Below, piece by piece: positions 7,324 to 13,548 of a stretch of 13,711 nucleotides of DNA. Both the position numbers and the translations under genes were made by a program. Numbering within the stretch: position 1 is the stretch's first letter; each line of letters starts with the position of its first letter. The notes beneath the pieces are model-generated. The model did no database searches. It was not told the DNA's origin and saw only the letters and a list, made by a program, of their open reading frames with translations. Source of the stretch: Paenibacillaceae bacterium UBA6304. Lineage in GTDB: Bacteria; Bacillota; Bacilli; Paenibacillales; Paenibacillaceae. The stretch is from contig DJTQ01000015.1 in assembly GCA_002439285.1 (NCBI GenBank), positions 1 through 13,711 of the forward strand. The letters run 5' to 3'.

Positions 7324-7332
7324 ATTATACCA
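7324..7332 (-). promoter_or_regulatory. Extended -10 promoter for the 66-residue gene
   Basis: On the minus strand TGG-TATAAT gives an extended -10 element; the best -35 candidate is weak (GTTCCA at 17 bases). It implies a leader of about 115 bases that contains the two GAATCATTC dyads. Confidence 0.55.
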
Positions 7333-7373
7333 CAAACCGACGTAAATGGAACGGCGAACACGCGTCCATAGGC

Positions 7374-8195
7374 TTAGCGCCTACGAAACGAGCCCATAAC
7401 GCCCACGGTTTCAACGATATTTACGAACGCGCCGGGATCGACGGACTTGATAATGTCCCGGAGCTCGGTAAGCTCATACCTTGTTGTGACCGTCATCAGC
7501 ATATCTTTTTCTTTATGGGAAAACGCACCCTGTGTCTTAATCATCGTCACGCCGCGAGGACGGCAGAGGAGTTGTTCGAGTAACTCATCCGTTCGGTCGG
7601 TTACGATGAACAGGGTCACTTTTTGGTGGCTGACATGGATGAGATCGAGCAGCTTACCGGCCACGTATATGGACACCATCGAGGCGAGAGCCAGATTCCA
7701 GTTGCCTTCCAAGTATGCCATCACCAAAATGACGAGTCCGTTCATGCCGACAAGAATATTCCCGATGGGGAAATCGCGGTACTTCGTCACGATGGAACCG
7801 ACGATATCGAAGCCTCCAGAGGAGCCTCCGACCCGGAAGGAGATCCCGCTGCCGATGCCCACGAGCACGCCCCCATAGACTGCGGATAGCAAAGTGTCAG
7901 AAGCCAATGGTCTTTCCGGGATGATCCCCATTAGCAACGTTACCGCGATGACGGAAAGAACGCTTAAGCTGATGAATCGTTTGCCGAGCAAAAACCACCC
8001 GGCGACAAGGATCGGGGCGTTCAATGCCAAGTACATCATATTAATATTGAACGGGGAGAAGTACCCGATCAGCATGGCCAGTCCCGACACACCGCCACTG
8101 AGCAAATGGTGCGGAACGAGGAACAGGTTGAATCCGGAGGCGATGGCAGCGGCTCCAATCAAGATAGCGATACAGTTCCTAATTTCCTTTAACAA
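7374..8195 (-). CDS. YitT family membrane protein (DUF161 + DUF2179)
   Basis: An integral membrane protein of the YitT/YpjC/YvjA family. The N-terminal membrane domain has about five or six segments (residues 6-180) with the family signatures HHLLSGGVSGLAML (29-42) and VGGSSGGFDIVGS (122-134). A cytosolic DUF2179 domain follows, with VTLFIVTDR (193-201), RGVTMIKTQGAFS (214-226) and DPGAFVNIVETVGVMGSF (253-270). The family's biochemical role is not established. The frame also allows a GTG start at 8204, but GAGGTG lies directly on it; the same sequence is well spaced (8 bases after GAGG) from TTG at 8195, so I prefer that start and 273 residues. It is divergent from the DEAD-box helicase gene and their promoters overlap an 8-bp dyad. 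Confidence 0.9.
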   Translation of the reverse strand: MLKEIRNCIAILIGAAAIASGFNLFLVPHHLLSGGVSGLAMLIGYFSPFNINMMYLALNAPILVAGWFLLGKRFISLSVLSVIAVTLLMGIIPERPLASDTLLSAVYGGVLVGIGSGISFRVGGSSGGFDIVGSIVTKYRDFPIGNILVGMNGLVILVMAYLEGNWNLALASMVSIYVAGKLLDLIHVSHQKVTLFIVTDRTDELLEQLLCRPRGVTMIKTQGAFSHKEKDMLMTVTTRYELTELRDIIKSVDPGAFVNIVETVGVMGSFRRR

Positions 8196-8220
8196 AAATT
8201 TCACCTCGCGTTGATATGGA

Positions 8221-8251
8221 AGTATCCCAACCTGCTTGCTGGTATTCTCAA
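8221..8251 (-). promoter_or_regulatory. Weak candidate promoter for the yitT-like gene
   Basis: On the minus strand TTGAGA (complement of 8246-8251) and GATACT (complement of 8221-8226, preceded by TGG as an extended -10) are 19 bases apart. The spacing is long and the -10 imperfect. The -35 would overlap the left arm of the dyad at 8246-8253. Confidence 0.3.
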
Positions 8252-8277
8252 ACTGTTTTGTGCTATAATGTTTGAGA
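8246..8277. promoter_or_regulatory. 8-bp inverted repeat flanking the helicase -10 element
   Basis: TCTCAAAC (8246-8253) and GTTTGAGA (8270-8277) are exact inverted repeats separated by 16 bases that contain the extended -10 TGC-TATAAT (8261-8269). Because the left arm is upstream of the expected transcript start it cannot form an RNA hairpin; it resembles a repressor or activator site. Confidence 0.5.
8261..8269 (+). promoter_or_regulatory. Extended -10 promoter of the DEAD-box helicase gene
   Basis: TGC followed by a perfect TATAAT; no good -35 at 16-18 bases. It predicts transcription from about 8276 and a leader of roughly 185 bases containing a small hairpin (ACGGT 8311-8315 with ACCGT 8321-8325). 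Long leaders are common in cold-induced helicase genes. Confidence 0.6.
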
Positions 8278-8460
8278 TATTCTTGAGTAGGGAGCCATTT
8301 CCAATTTTAAACGGTGTTTAACCGTCAAGAAGTTTTCTCGCGTTCCAATTCCTTATGTAACTTTTATGGGGAGATTGGATAGTCTATAAACGTTTGAATG
8401 CTACTTAAGAATACAGTCAAGCTTGTGGAATGTCCACTATATAGAAGGAGTATGAACAAT

Positions 8461-10056
8461 TTGAACACATTTGCAGATTTCGGCCTAGAGCCTAAAGTGT
8501 TACAAGCAATTACGGAGCTCGGTTTTGAGGAAGCAACACCAATCCAATCGAAGTCTATTCCGATCGCCCTTACCGGACGCGACCTCATCGGACAAGCACA
8601 AACAGGTACAGGTAAAACGGCGGCCTTCGGCCTTCCGTTGATCAACAGAATCCCAAAAGAAGAAGAGCGGATCGTGGCTTTGATCATGACTCCGACACGC
8701 GAGCTCGCCATTCAGGTAGCTGAAGAAATCGGTAAACTGGCCCGCTTTAAAGGTACGCGTTCCCTTCCTATTTACGGCGGCCAAGATATTGTTCGTCAAA
8801 TTCGCGCATTGAAGAAAAAGCCTCAAATTATTATCGGTACCCCGGGCCGACTGCTTGACCACATCAACCGGAAAACGATCAAACTTGACGATGTCCAAAC
8901 CGTAGTTCTTGACGAAGCCGATGAAATGCTGGATATGGGCTTCATGGATGATATTCAGTCCATCTTGAAGCTGGTTCCAGAGGAACGTCAGACAATGCTA
9001 TTCTCCGCTACGATGCCTGCAAATATCCAAAAGTTGGCTCAGCAGTTCCTGAATAATCCAGAGCATGTCTCTGTGATTCCTAAACAAGTTAGCGCACCGC
9101 TGATCGATCAAGCGTACATTGAAGTACATGAACGTCAAAAATTTGACGCTCTGACCCGTTTGCTGGATATGGAATCTCCTGAGCTGGCCATCGTCTTCGG
9201 ACGGACGAAGCGCCGGGTAGACGAATTGTCGGAAGCCCTGCAAAAACGCGGATATTCCGCTGACGGGCTGCATGGGGATTTGTCGCAGAACCAACGTGAC
9301 AATGTGATGCGTAAATTCCGCGACGGTAGTATTGATGTGCTCGTGGCAACGGATGTGGCTGCACGCGGACTCGACGTATCCGGCGTAACCGACGTTGTCA
9401 ATTTCGACTTGCCGCAGGATCCTGAGAGCTATGTTCACCGGATCGGCAGAACTGGACGCGCAGGTAAAGAAGGTGCTGCTTGGTCTTTTGTAACTCCACG
9501 GGAAATCGACCACTTGCACTTTATCGAGCGGATCACCCGTCATAAGATCACCCGTAAACCGCTGCCTAGTATTGCGGAAGCGATCGAAGGTAAGCAGCGT
9601 ATTACTGCAGAGCGGATTCTTGAACTGGTGGAAGCCGGTGAATTAAACGAATACAAAGGCATCGCTATTCAACTCCTGGAGCAGTATGATTCGGTGAATC
9701 TGCTATCTGCAGCCTTCAAGCTGATCACAGGCGAGAAGAACGATAAGACGAACATCGAGCTTACACCGGAAGAACCGATCCGCGTAAAACGCCGGAATCC
9801 GGATATCCGTTCCAGCGGACGCAAGCCATCCGGTTACGGCAATCGCAGTGGTGGTGGCGGCGGCTATCAGCGTCGTGACAACCGCGAAGGCGGAAACCGC
9901 GGCGGCGGTTATGGCAGCGGCAAAGGCGGATACAGCAAGGATGGAGGAAGGGATTCATATCGTTCTTCTGACCGCAAGCCACGCACTTCGAATACTTCGA
10001 ACTATAGCGGAGACCGCAGACCGGCCAAGCGTGAGGATAACTCGTTCGACAAATAA
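8461..10056 (+). CDS. cshA: DEAD-box ATP-dependent RNA helicase, CshA-type
   Basis: A 531-residue RNA helicase that unwinds short RNA duplexes, in Bacillus acting in ribosome assembly, cold adaptation and the RNA degradosome. Motifs in order: Q motif with Phe4 and Gln29; Walker A AQTGTGKT (46-53); Ia PTRELA (78-83); Ib TPGR (127-130); II DEAD (151-154); III SAT (182-184); IV VFGRTK (245-250); [11 protein letters not shown] (296-305); [10 protein letters not shown] (326-333). Residues 441-531 form a basic Gly/Arg/Ser-rich tail, likely RNA-binding. All catalytic motifs are intact. An in-frame ATG lies at 8398 and another at 8452, but AAGGAG (8445-8450) is only one base from the latter and 10 bases from the TTG at 8461, from which the protein starts MNTFADF, in line with CshA N-termini. 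Transcription ends at an 18-bp terminator. CshA is the closest match; another paralogue is possible. Confidence 0.93.
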   Translation: MNTFADFGLEPKVLQAITELGFEEATPIQSKSIPIALTGRDLIGQAQTGTGKTAAFGLPLINRIPKEEERIVALIMTPTRELAIQVAEEIGKLARFKGTRSLPIYGGQDIVRQIRALKKKPQIIIGTPGRLLDHINRKTIKLDDVQTVVLDEADEMLDMGFMDDIQSILKLVPEERQTMLFSATMPANIQKLAQQFLNNPEHVSVIPKQVSAPLIDQAYIEVHERQKFDALTRLLDMESPELAIVFGRTKRRVDELSEALQKRGYSADGLHGDLSQNQRDNVMRKFRDGSIDVLVATDVAARGLDVSGVTDVVNFDLPQDPESYVHRIGRTGRAGKEGAAWSFVTPREIDHLHFIERITRHKITRKPLPSIAEAIEGKQRITAERILELVEAGELNEYKGIAIQLLEQYDSVNLLSAAFKLITGEKNDKTNIELTPEEPIRVKRRNPDIRSSGRKPSGYGNRSGGGGGYQRRDNREGGNRGGGYGSGKGGYSKDGGRDSYRSSDRKPRTSNTSNYSGDRRPAKREDNSFDK

Positions 10057-10074
10057 GATCGAGCTAAAGGTAAG

Positions 10075-10119
10075 AGCAAAGAAGACGAAGCGCCGCTTCG
10101 TCTTCTTTGCTTTTTATTT
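10075..10119 (+). terminator. Strong rho-independent terminator of the helicase gene
   Basis: AGCAAAGAAGACGAAGCG (10075-10092) and CGCTTCGTCTTCTTTGCT (10094-10111) are perfect complements around a single base (the top pairs must open to form a loop), followed by TTTTTATTTT. The element ends 7 bases before the stop of the convergent YjcZ-like gene. Confidence 0.93.
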
Positions 10120-10125
10120 TCTATT

Positions 10126-10230
10126 TTAGATAAGGATTGTGCGGCTAATGATTACGAGCAGAATGAACAAGACCAGAATCGTGCCCGTAGAAGTCCAGAA
10201 ACCTCCATATCCTCCACCAACCTGGGACAT
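10126..10230 (-). CDS. YjcZ-like sporulation micropeptide (34 aa)
   Basis: A 34-residue membrane micropeptide, easily missed by gene callers. It starts MSQVGGGYGGFWTSTG and continues as one hydrophobic helix (TILVLFILLVIIS, 17-29) ending RTILI. The Gly/Tyr-rich head followed by one transmembrane segment is the signature of the YjcZ family (PF09680) of tiny sporulation-associated proteins. The ATG is preceded by AAAGGAGG with 7 bases spacing, which strongly supports translation. Upstream, CATACAATA on the minus strand (complement of 10275-10283) resembles the -10 boxes of sporulation sigma factors E and K, though no matching -35 is clear. The palindrome GTTTGCAAAC (10258-10267) lies in the leader. 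It converges on the helicase gene and diverges from the DUF624 gene. Localisation to the forespore or spore membrane is inferred from the family. Confidence 0.85.
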   Translation of the reverse strand: MSQVGGGYGGFWTSTGTILVLFILLVIISRTILI

Positions 10231-10274
10231 GAGACAACCTCCTTTAAATTTGTGAATGTTTGCAAACTACTTAA

Positions 10275-10283
10275 TATTGTATG
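10275..10283 (-). promoter_or_regulatory. Sigma-E/K-like -10 box for the micropeptide gene
   Basis: CATACAATA on the minus strand fits the -10 consensus shared by mother-cell sigma factors E (CATACAnT) and K (CATAnnnTA). It lies 45 bases before the ATG. I could not find a clean -35 partner, so this is tentative. Confidence 0.4.
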
Positions 10284-10357
10284 GGGAAGAGTGTGCCCCA
10301 GATTAGACGCTAACCCAGAACCGTCAAAATAGGCGCTGGATAGTGATGAAGCAATCG

Positions 10358-10366
10358 TGCTATAGT
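10358..10366 (+). promoter_or_regulatory. Extended -10 promoter for the DUF624 gene
   Basis: TGC-TATAGT lies about 47 bases upstream of the TTG start at 10413, followed by an AT-rich TATATATATA run. No good -35 hexamer was seen. Confidence 0.42.
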
Positions 10367-10412
10367 AATATATATATAGACAAACTTATCATTTGCGGAG
10401 GGAGATCTTTAC

Positions 10413-11216
10413 TTGGAATCTAAAGGTTTAATGGGCGGTTTTTATAAAATTACGGAATGGATCATGAGAATATCGGGCAGCAATCTGCTGTGGTTGGTAT
10501 GTTCTCTGCCTTTTTGGTTTTTTGCTTTTGTGGCGTTCTTTACGCCAGGTGCAGAATTGGGTTTTACGCAACTTAATTTGTGGATTATGGCTATTTTGGC
10601 ACCGTTTACATTCTTTCCTGCCACAGCGGCCCTGTTTTCTGTAACCCGGAAATGGGTGATGGGGGAAGCGGATGTCGGGATCATCAAGACGTATTTCAAG
10701 GGCTATAAAGAGAACTTCAAACAAAGCCTGCTCGGCGGGATCTTTTATACCTTGCTTACTGTCATCATGATTGTCGATTATCAAATGTACATGAAACAGC
10801 TTAACAACATGCAATTTATCGGCATCGTTATTTTGGTTTTTCTAGTCTTGCTGCTGGTTTCCTTGTTCCATTTCTTTTCTATGGTGGCCCACTATCATTT
10901 GAAGGTTACCCAACTGATCAAGAACGCGATTTTGCTGACGATCCTGAAGCCGTTCAGAATGTTGTCGACGGTGATCTGTGCAGGGGCTTTAGTATTTCTG
11001 ACCGTAAAGTTTCCATGGCTGATCTTTTTCGGATTAGCAAGCCTTACCGCGCTTGTTGCTTTCTTTAATTTCTATGCAGCATATAACAAAGTCCAGGAGA
11101 AAGTGGAGAAGATGCGGGCGGCAGAGGAAGATTCGGAAGGTGAAGAAACCCGTGATGCGGAAGATGATAAATCGGCGTTTGAACTTCCTTCGGGCGGGGA
11201 TAGGGAGAAAGAATAA
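10413..11216 (+). CDS. DUF624 (YesL-like) membrane protein
   Basis: A 267-residue protein with about five or six hydrophobic segments (roughly 24-44, 52-75, 105-122, 135-160, 183-200, 201-222) and the DUF624 hallmark RKWVMGEADVGIIKTYFKGYKENFKQ split across residues 79-104. The family includes Bacillus YesL and YteU, often found near carbohydrate-utilisation genes, with no defined biochemical role. Residues 224-267 form a highly charged, acidic cytosolic tail (EEDSEGEETRDAEDD, 238-252) that is longer than the membrane core requires. The start is TTG, chosen because GGAGGGAG (10397-10404) is 8 bases upstream. No terminator was seen between it and the 6S RNA promoter, so read-through into the 6S locus is possible. 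No sugar-transport genes adjoin it here. Confidence 0.87.
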   Translation: MESKGLMGGFYKITEWIMRISGSNLLWLVCSLPFWFFAFVAFFTPGAELGFTQLNLWIMAILAPFTFFPATAALFSVTRKWVMGEADVGIIKTYFKGYKENFKQSLLGGIFYTLLTVIMIVDYQMYMKQLNNMQFIGIVILVFLVLLLVSLFHFFSMVAHYHLKVTQLIKNAILLTILKPFRMLSTVICAGALVFLTVKFPWLIFFGLASLTALVAFFNFYAAYNKVQEKVEKMRAAEEDSEGEETRDAEDDKSAFELPSGGDREKE

Positions 11217-11255
11217 CCGGATCGATATCTGGATGAAATTTCCTTGCTCGTCAAG

Positions 11256-11284
11256 TTTACATTTAGCTTACGAAGTTCTATAAT
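11256..11284 (+). promoter_or_regulatory. Sigma-A promoter of the 6S RNA gene
   Basis: TTTACA (11256-11261, five of six matches to consensus) and a perfect TATAAT (11279-11284) are separated by exactly 17 bases, predicting a transcript start near 11291. This is the best sigma-A promoter in the window. Confidence 0.85.
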
Positions 11285-11290
11285 AGGTTT

Positions 11291-11482
11291 ACGTCCTGCG
11301 ATGTACGTTTCGGTTCTATGTTGTTTTGAACCAATGACAAAGTCTCGGGAGACTTACATTGCGTCATTGCTGAAAGGCCCTATCCAAGTTGATGAGGGGA
11401 CTTCAAATATGTCGCTGCGGTCACCCACCTGCTAATGCAGGTTCGAGACAATGTAACCGGACGGCATAGGCGGGTCTCTTTT
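11291..11482 (+). ncRNA. ssrS: 6S RNA (RNA polymerase-binding regulatory RNA)
   Basis: This accounts for most of the 457-base gap between two protein genes. 6S RNA mimics an open promoter and sequesters the sigma-A holoenzyme in stationary phase. The fold I can draw by eye fits: a long closing stem pairs CCTGC (11295-11299), TCGGTT (11310-11315) and ATGTTGT (11318-11324) with GCGGG (11470-11474), AACCGG (11455-11460) and ACAATGT (11448-11454). A central bubble follows, whose 3' strand carries the small hairpin ACCTGC-TAAT-GCAGGT (11427-11442), a feature of Firmicutes 6S RNAs. A terminal stem runs from about 11361 to 11415 (GCG..CAT..TGAA..CCCTATC with GATGAGGG..TTCA..ATG..CGC). A near-perfect promoter precedes it, a run of eight T (11479-11486) follows, and the length of about 190 is right. 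No credible protein frame fits. Confidence 0.85.
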
Positions 11483-11494
11483 TTTTAATGTCAG

Positions 11495-11540
11495 GCACTT
11501 TGAAGACTTTGGGAACTCCAGGTCTTTGGAGTGCTTTTTT
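11495..11540 (+). terminator. Second terminator downstream of the 6S RNA
   Basis: GCACTTTGAAGAC (from 11495) pairs with GGTCTTTGGAGTGC (to 11534) through Watson-Crick and G-U pairs, the stem continuing to a GAACT loop, followed by six T (11535-11540). Being only 9 bases beyond the T-run of the 6S gene, it looks like a backup terminator. Confidence 0.8.
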
Positions 11541-11619
11541 ATGTTGGGTAGTGATCTCTTCCCTTTTGTTTGTTACTGAACAATGATAAACTATAACTAT
11601 ATTAGAAAGCATAATCATT

Positions 11620-11625
11620 TATAAT
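11620..11625 (+). promoter_or_regulatory. Possible -10 element for the DUF1499-like gene
   Basis: A perfect TATAAT about 50 bases before the TTG start, in an AT-rich stretch, without a clear -35 partner (CTATAT at 17 bases). The tandem terminators upstream make an own promoter necessary. Confidence 0.4.
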
Positions 11626-11673
11626 GAAATCGCATTCTTTGGTGTGTCAGTAGGATAAAGGAGGAAGAACAGC

Positions 11674-12066
11674 TTGTCATTAAAAAGAACGCTAACCGGC
11701 ATATTCCGAAGTCAGGAAGGAACGAGCGACCGCGCGAAAGTGCCCGAACTGAAAACAAGATATTATCAATTATCGAAAGATAAGATTTGGGAAGAAGTAT
11801 CCTCGACTTTGAAGAAAGTTCCCGGTTATAAAGTGCTCCACGAAGTACAGTCCGTCGGGGAGATCACTTTGGAGAAACGTAGTGGGTTTGGCCGCACGAT
11901 GGACATTACGGTTTCAATCGTGTCCACCGGACCAATGCGCAGCGCAATCGATATCTATTCCGCTACACGCGGGTCTTTAGGTGATCTGGGCGCTAACTAC
12001 CGCAATATTATGCACTTGTTCTCCATGCTGGACAAGAAGTTGTCATCCTACAAAGTTAAGTCTTAA
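11674..12066 (+). CDS. DUF1499-like cytosolic protein
   Basis: A 130-residue soluble basic protein. The C-terminal half, DITVSIVSTGPMRSAIDIYS (77-96) then ATRGSLGDLGANYRNIMHLF (97-116), matches the closing pattern of DUF1499 (beta strands, then S-x-S/T-R-x-G-x-x-D-x-G-x-N-x-x-R/N-I), so I assign it there with moderate confidence. The middle, KIWEEVSSTLKKVPGYKV (37-54), resembles the alpha-beta start of that domain. There is no signal peptide or membrane helix, unlike many proteobacterial members. The function of the family is unknown. The start is TTG, selected because AAAGGAGG (11657-11664) lies 9 bases upstream. The gene stands alone between the 6S terminators and a bidirectional terminator shared with tpx. 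Confidence 0.75.
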   Translation: MSLKRTLTGIFRSQEGTSDRAKVPELKTRYYQLSKDKIWEEVSSTLKKVPGYKVLHEVQSVGEITLEKRSGFGRTMDITVSIVSTGPMRSAIDIYSATRGSLGDLGANYRNIMHLFSMLDKKLSSYKVKS

Positions 12067-12080
12067 GCGTCTTCAAAAAG

Positions 12081-12127
12081 AGAAAAGCGAGCGGGGAGGG
12101 GGTTCCTCCTTACTCGCTTTTCTTTTA
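12081..12127. terminator. Bidirectional terminator between the DUF1499-like gene and tpx
   Basis: AGAAAAGCGAG (12081-12091) pairs with CTCGCTTTTCT (12113-12123), and inside the loop GGAGG can pair with CCTCC. The plus-strand tail is TTTTAT; on the minus strand CTCTTTTTG follows, so it can end both convergent transcripts. Confidence 0.87.
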
Positions 12128-12159
12128 TCGCATTATTTCCGGTTGTCGTTCAGGCGGAA

Positions 12160-12681
12160 TTAAGCCAGTAATTCTTTTACAGCGGCTACCGGCTTCTCGT
12201 AATCGGGATGCTCGGACATTTCCTTCAGCACTTCGACATAACGGATTTTGTTGTCCTGATCGACAACAAAAACAGCGCGTTGGTCAAGCGCGAATTCTTT
12301 GATGAGAACGCCGTAGGCTTTCCCGAATGAGTTGTCCTTATAATCGGACAAAGTGACAACGCGATCCACGCCTGCCGCACCGCACCAGCGGGCTTGTGCG
12401 AAAGGAAGATCGGCGCTTACAGTCAAGATCACTACGTCTTCGCCAAGGCCGGCGGCTTCTTCGTTGAAACGGCGGGTTTGTGCATCGCATACGCCTGTAT
12501 CGAGGGAGGGTACGACACTGATCAGCTTGATTTTGCCTGCAAAATCCTGCAGGGTAACTTCTTCGAGCAGGTTTTTGTTCAACCGAAAATCAGGCGCGGT
12601 GTCGCCTACTTTGAGTTCCGGACCCACCAAGGTGAGGGGATTGCCTTTGAATGTTGCTACACTAGCGCGTTCTTGTGTCAT
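12160..12681 (-). CDS. tpx: Thiol peroxidase (atypical 2-Cys peroxiredoxin)
   Basis: A 173-residue cytosolic peroxidase that reduces hydrogen peroxide and alkyl hydroperoxides using thioredoxin. The peroxidatic cysteine is C65 in [15 protein letters not shown] (59-73), with the Thr and Arg of the Tpx active site, and the resolving cysteine is C100 in [12 protein letters not shown] (91-102); both are intact. The N-terminal [17 protein letters not shown] (16-32) and the C-terminal HPDYEKPV agree with the Bacillus and E. coli enzymes, and the length is standard (about 167-173). The ATG is preceded by AGGAGG about 9 bases upstream. It has its own promoter, diverging from the rhomboid gene. No PerR-type operator was recognised in the promoter region. 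Confidence 0.97.
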   Translation of the reverse strand: MTQERASVATFKGNPLTLVGPELKVGDTAPDFRLNKNLLEEVTLQDFAGKIKLISVVPSLDTGVCDAQTRRFNEEAAGLGEDVVILTVSADLPFAQARWCGAAGVDRVVTLSDYKDNSFGKAYGVLIKEFALDQRAVFVVDQDNKIRYVEVLKEMSEHPDYEKPVAAVKELLA

Positions 12682-12725
12682 TTGATTCTCCTCCTAAACA
12701 TGAGATAATGGGATATTCAGTCTTA

Positions 12726-12755
12726 ATTATAGTCGTTTTAAAATGGGATTGTCCA
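12726..12755 (-). promoter_or_regulatory. Sigma-A-type promoter of tpx
   Basis: On the minus strand TGGACA (complement of 12750-12755) and a perfect TATAAT (complement of 12726-12731) are 18 bases apart, about 45 bases upstream of the tpx ATG. Confidence 0.62.
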
Positions 12756-12790
12756 ACATTAGGAAACCAAGCGTGAAAAGGAAGGTTACT

Positions 12791-13405
12791 ATGATATTTA
12801 TCCGTTATGAAAATTGGAGAAGTTATCTCCGTTACTACCCGATGACAGTACTGATTTTGGTCGCCAATCTGGTGATGTTCTTACTGTTAATGTTCAACGG
12901 GGGCTCCGATAATCCAATGACCCAATTGAAGTACGGGGCACTTACGAATGTCGAGCCGTTTGCAAGCGATTGGTGGAGACTCCTGTCCTCCATGTTTTTG
13001 CATCACGATTTTAGCCACTTGTTCTCCAACAGCTTCGCCATCCTGGTGTTCGCTCCGCCGCTTGAACGGTTGCTGGGTCATTGGCGTTATGCGCTTCTGT
13101 ATATCGGGAGCGGTCTTGTCGGCAATCTCATCAGTCTGGAGGTTTACCGCCGATCCATGGACATCCATCTCTCTGTAGGTGCTTCAGGAGCCGTATACGG
13201 GGTCTATGGCGCCTTTCTGTACATCGCCCTGCTTCAGCGCCAACTGATGGATGAAAGCTCGCGAAAAACGCTGTACAGCCTGCTGATCATTGGCATAGTA
13301 TTTTCCTTAATTGTACCGCAGGTAAACTGGATGGCTCATTTCGGCGGGTTGATCGGGGGCTTCTTCCTGTATGGAATCATCATTCGGGTGTTAAAACGGC
13401 GTTGA
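12791..13405 (+). CDS. Rhomboid family intramembrane serine protease
   Basis: A 204-residue membrane protease with about six hydrophobic segments that cuts transmembrane helices of other proteins within the bilayer. The conserved loop FLHHDFSHLFSN (69-80) supplies the His-rich HxxxN motif with N80; the nucleophile is S132 in GASGAVYG (130-137) and the base is H183 in MAHFGGLIGG (181-190). The catalytic dyad is intact, so it should be active. Length and layout resemble Bacillus YdcA rather than the longer GluP. The frame opens at an ATG at 12743, but that codon lies inside the tpx promoter and has no ribosome binding site; ATG 12791 follows GGAAGG with 5 bases spacing and is preferred. Its natural substrate cannot be told. 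The downstream LysR gene is on the same strand 143 bp away. Confidence 0.93.
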   Translation: MIFIRYENWRSYLRYYPMTVLILVANLVMFLLLMFNGGSDNPMTQLKYGALTNVEPFASDWWRLLSSMFLHHDFSHLFSNSFAILVFAPPLERLLGHWRYALLYIGSGLVGNLISLEVYRRSMDIHLSVGASGAVYGVYGAFLYIALLQRQLMDESSRKTLYSLLIIGIVFSLIVPQVNWMAHFGGLIGGFFLYGIIIRVLKRR

Positions 13406-13409
13406 ACCC

Positions 13410-13457
13410 TGGAGGGGTACATGGTACATTAGAGGTGCCCCTCCAATTTAATTGGAG
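13410..13457 (+). other. Overlapping, mutually exclusive hairpins after the rhomboid gene
   Basis: TGGAGGGG (13410-13417) pairs with CCCCTCCA (13438-13445) over a 20-base loop. CTCCAAT (13441-13447) pairs with ATTGGAG (13451-13457) over TTA and shares the CTCCA segment. Only one can form at a time. The T-tract is poor (ATTTAATT), so this may be a weak terminator, an attenuator, or in DNA form an operator for the LysR regulator. Confidence 0.55.
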
Positions 13458-13548
13458 TCAATGCCTTAGATCGGAATGAAAGCCCTTTTATATTTCGAAG
13501 CCCTAATTCGGATTTTATCAGCAGATGCGAAATGGAGCGATCAGATTC

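Noticed and set aside
7324..8204. Operon of the yitT-like gene with the 66-residue gene
   Set aside because: A good extended -10 promoter and a leader of over 100 bases separate them, so independent transcription is more likely.
8366..8389. Upstream seven-codon frame in the helicase leader
   Set aside because: An ATG with a quick TAA occurs easily by chance and there is no ribosome binding site before it.
11427..11447. tRNA- or tmRNA-like T-arm (GCAGGTTCGA)
   Set aside because: No acceptor stem, anticodon arm or CCA fits around it; the hairpin is explained by the 3' bubble strand of 6S RNA.
5518..11507. Recurring GAAGAC/GTCTTC in several hairpins
   Set aside because: It appears in four hairpins but in different contexts, and a six-base match in purine-rich terminator arms is not convincing as a shared element.
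11421..11618. Minus-strand 65-residue frame and a plus-strand 63-residue frame at 11244-11435
   Set aside because: Both run through the 6S RNA gene or its terminators, have no ribosome binding site and no family resemblance.
12743..12790. Longer rhomboid start at 12743
   Set aside because: It lies within the tpx promoter region and has no ribosome binding site; the ATG at 12791 does.
13525..13548. Upstream ATG for the LysR gene
   Set aside because: Adds eight residues not matching the conserved MELRQL start of GltC-like proteins.
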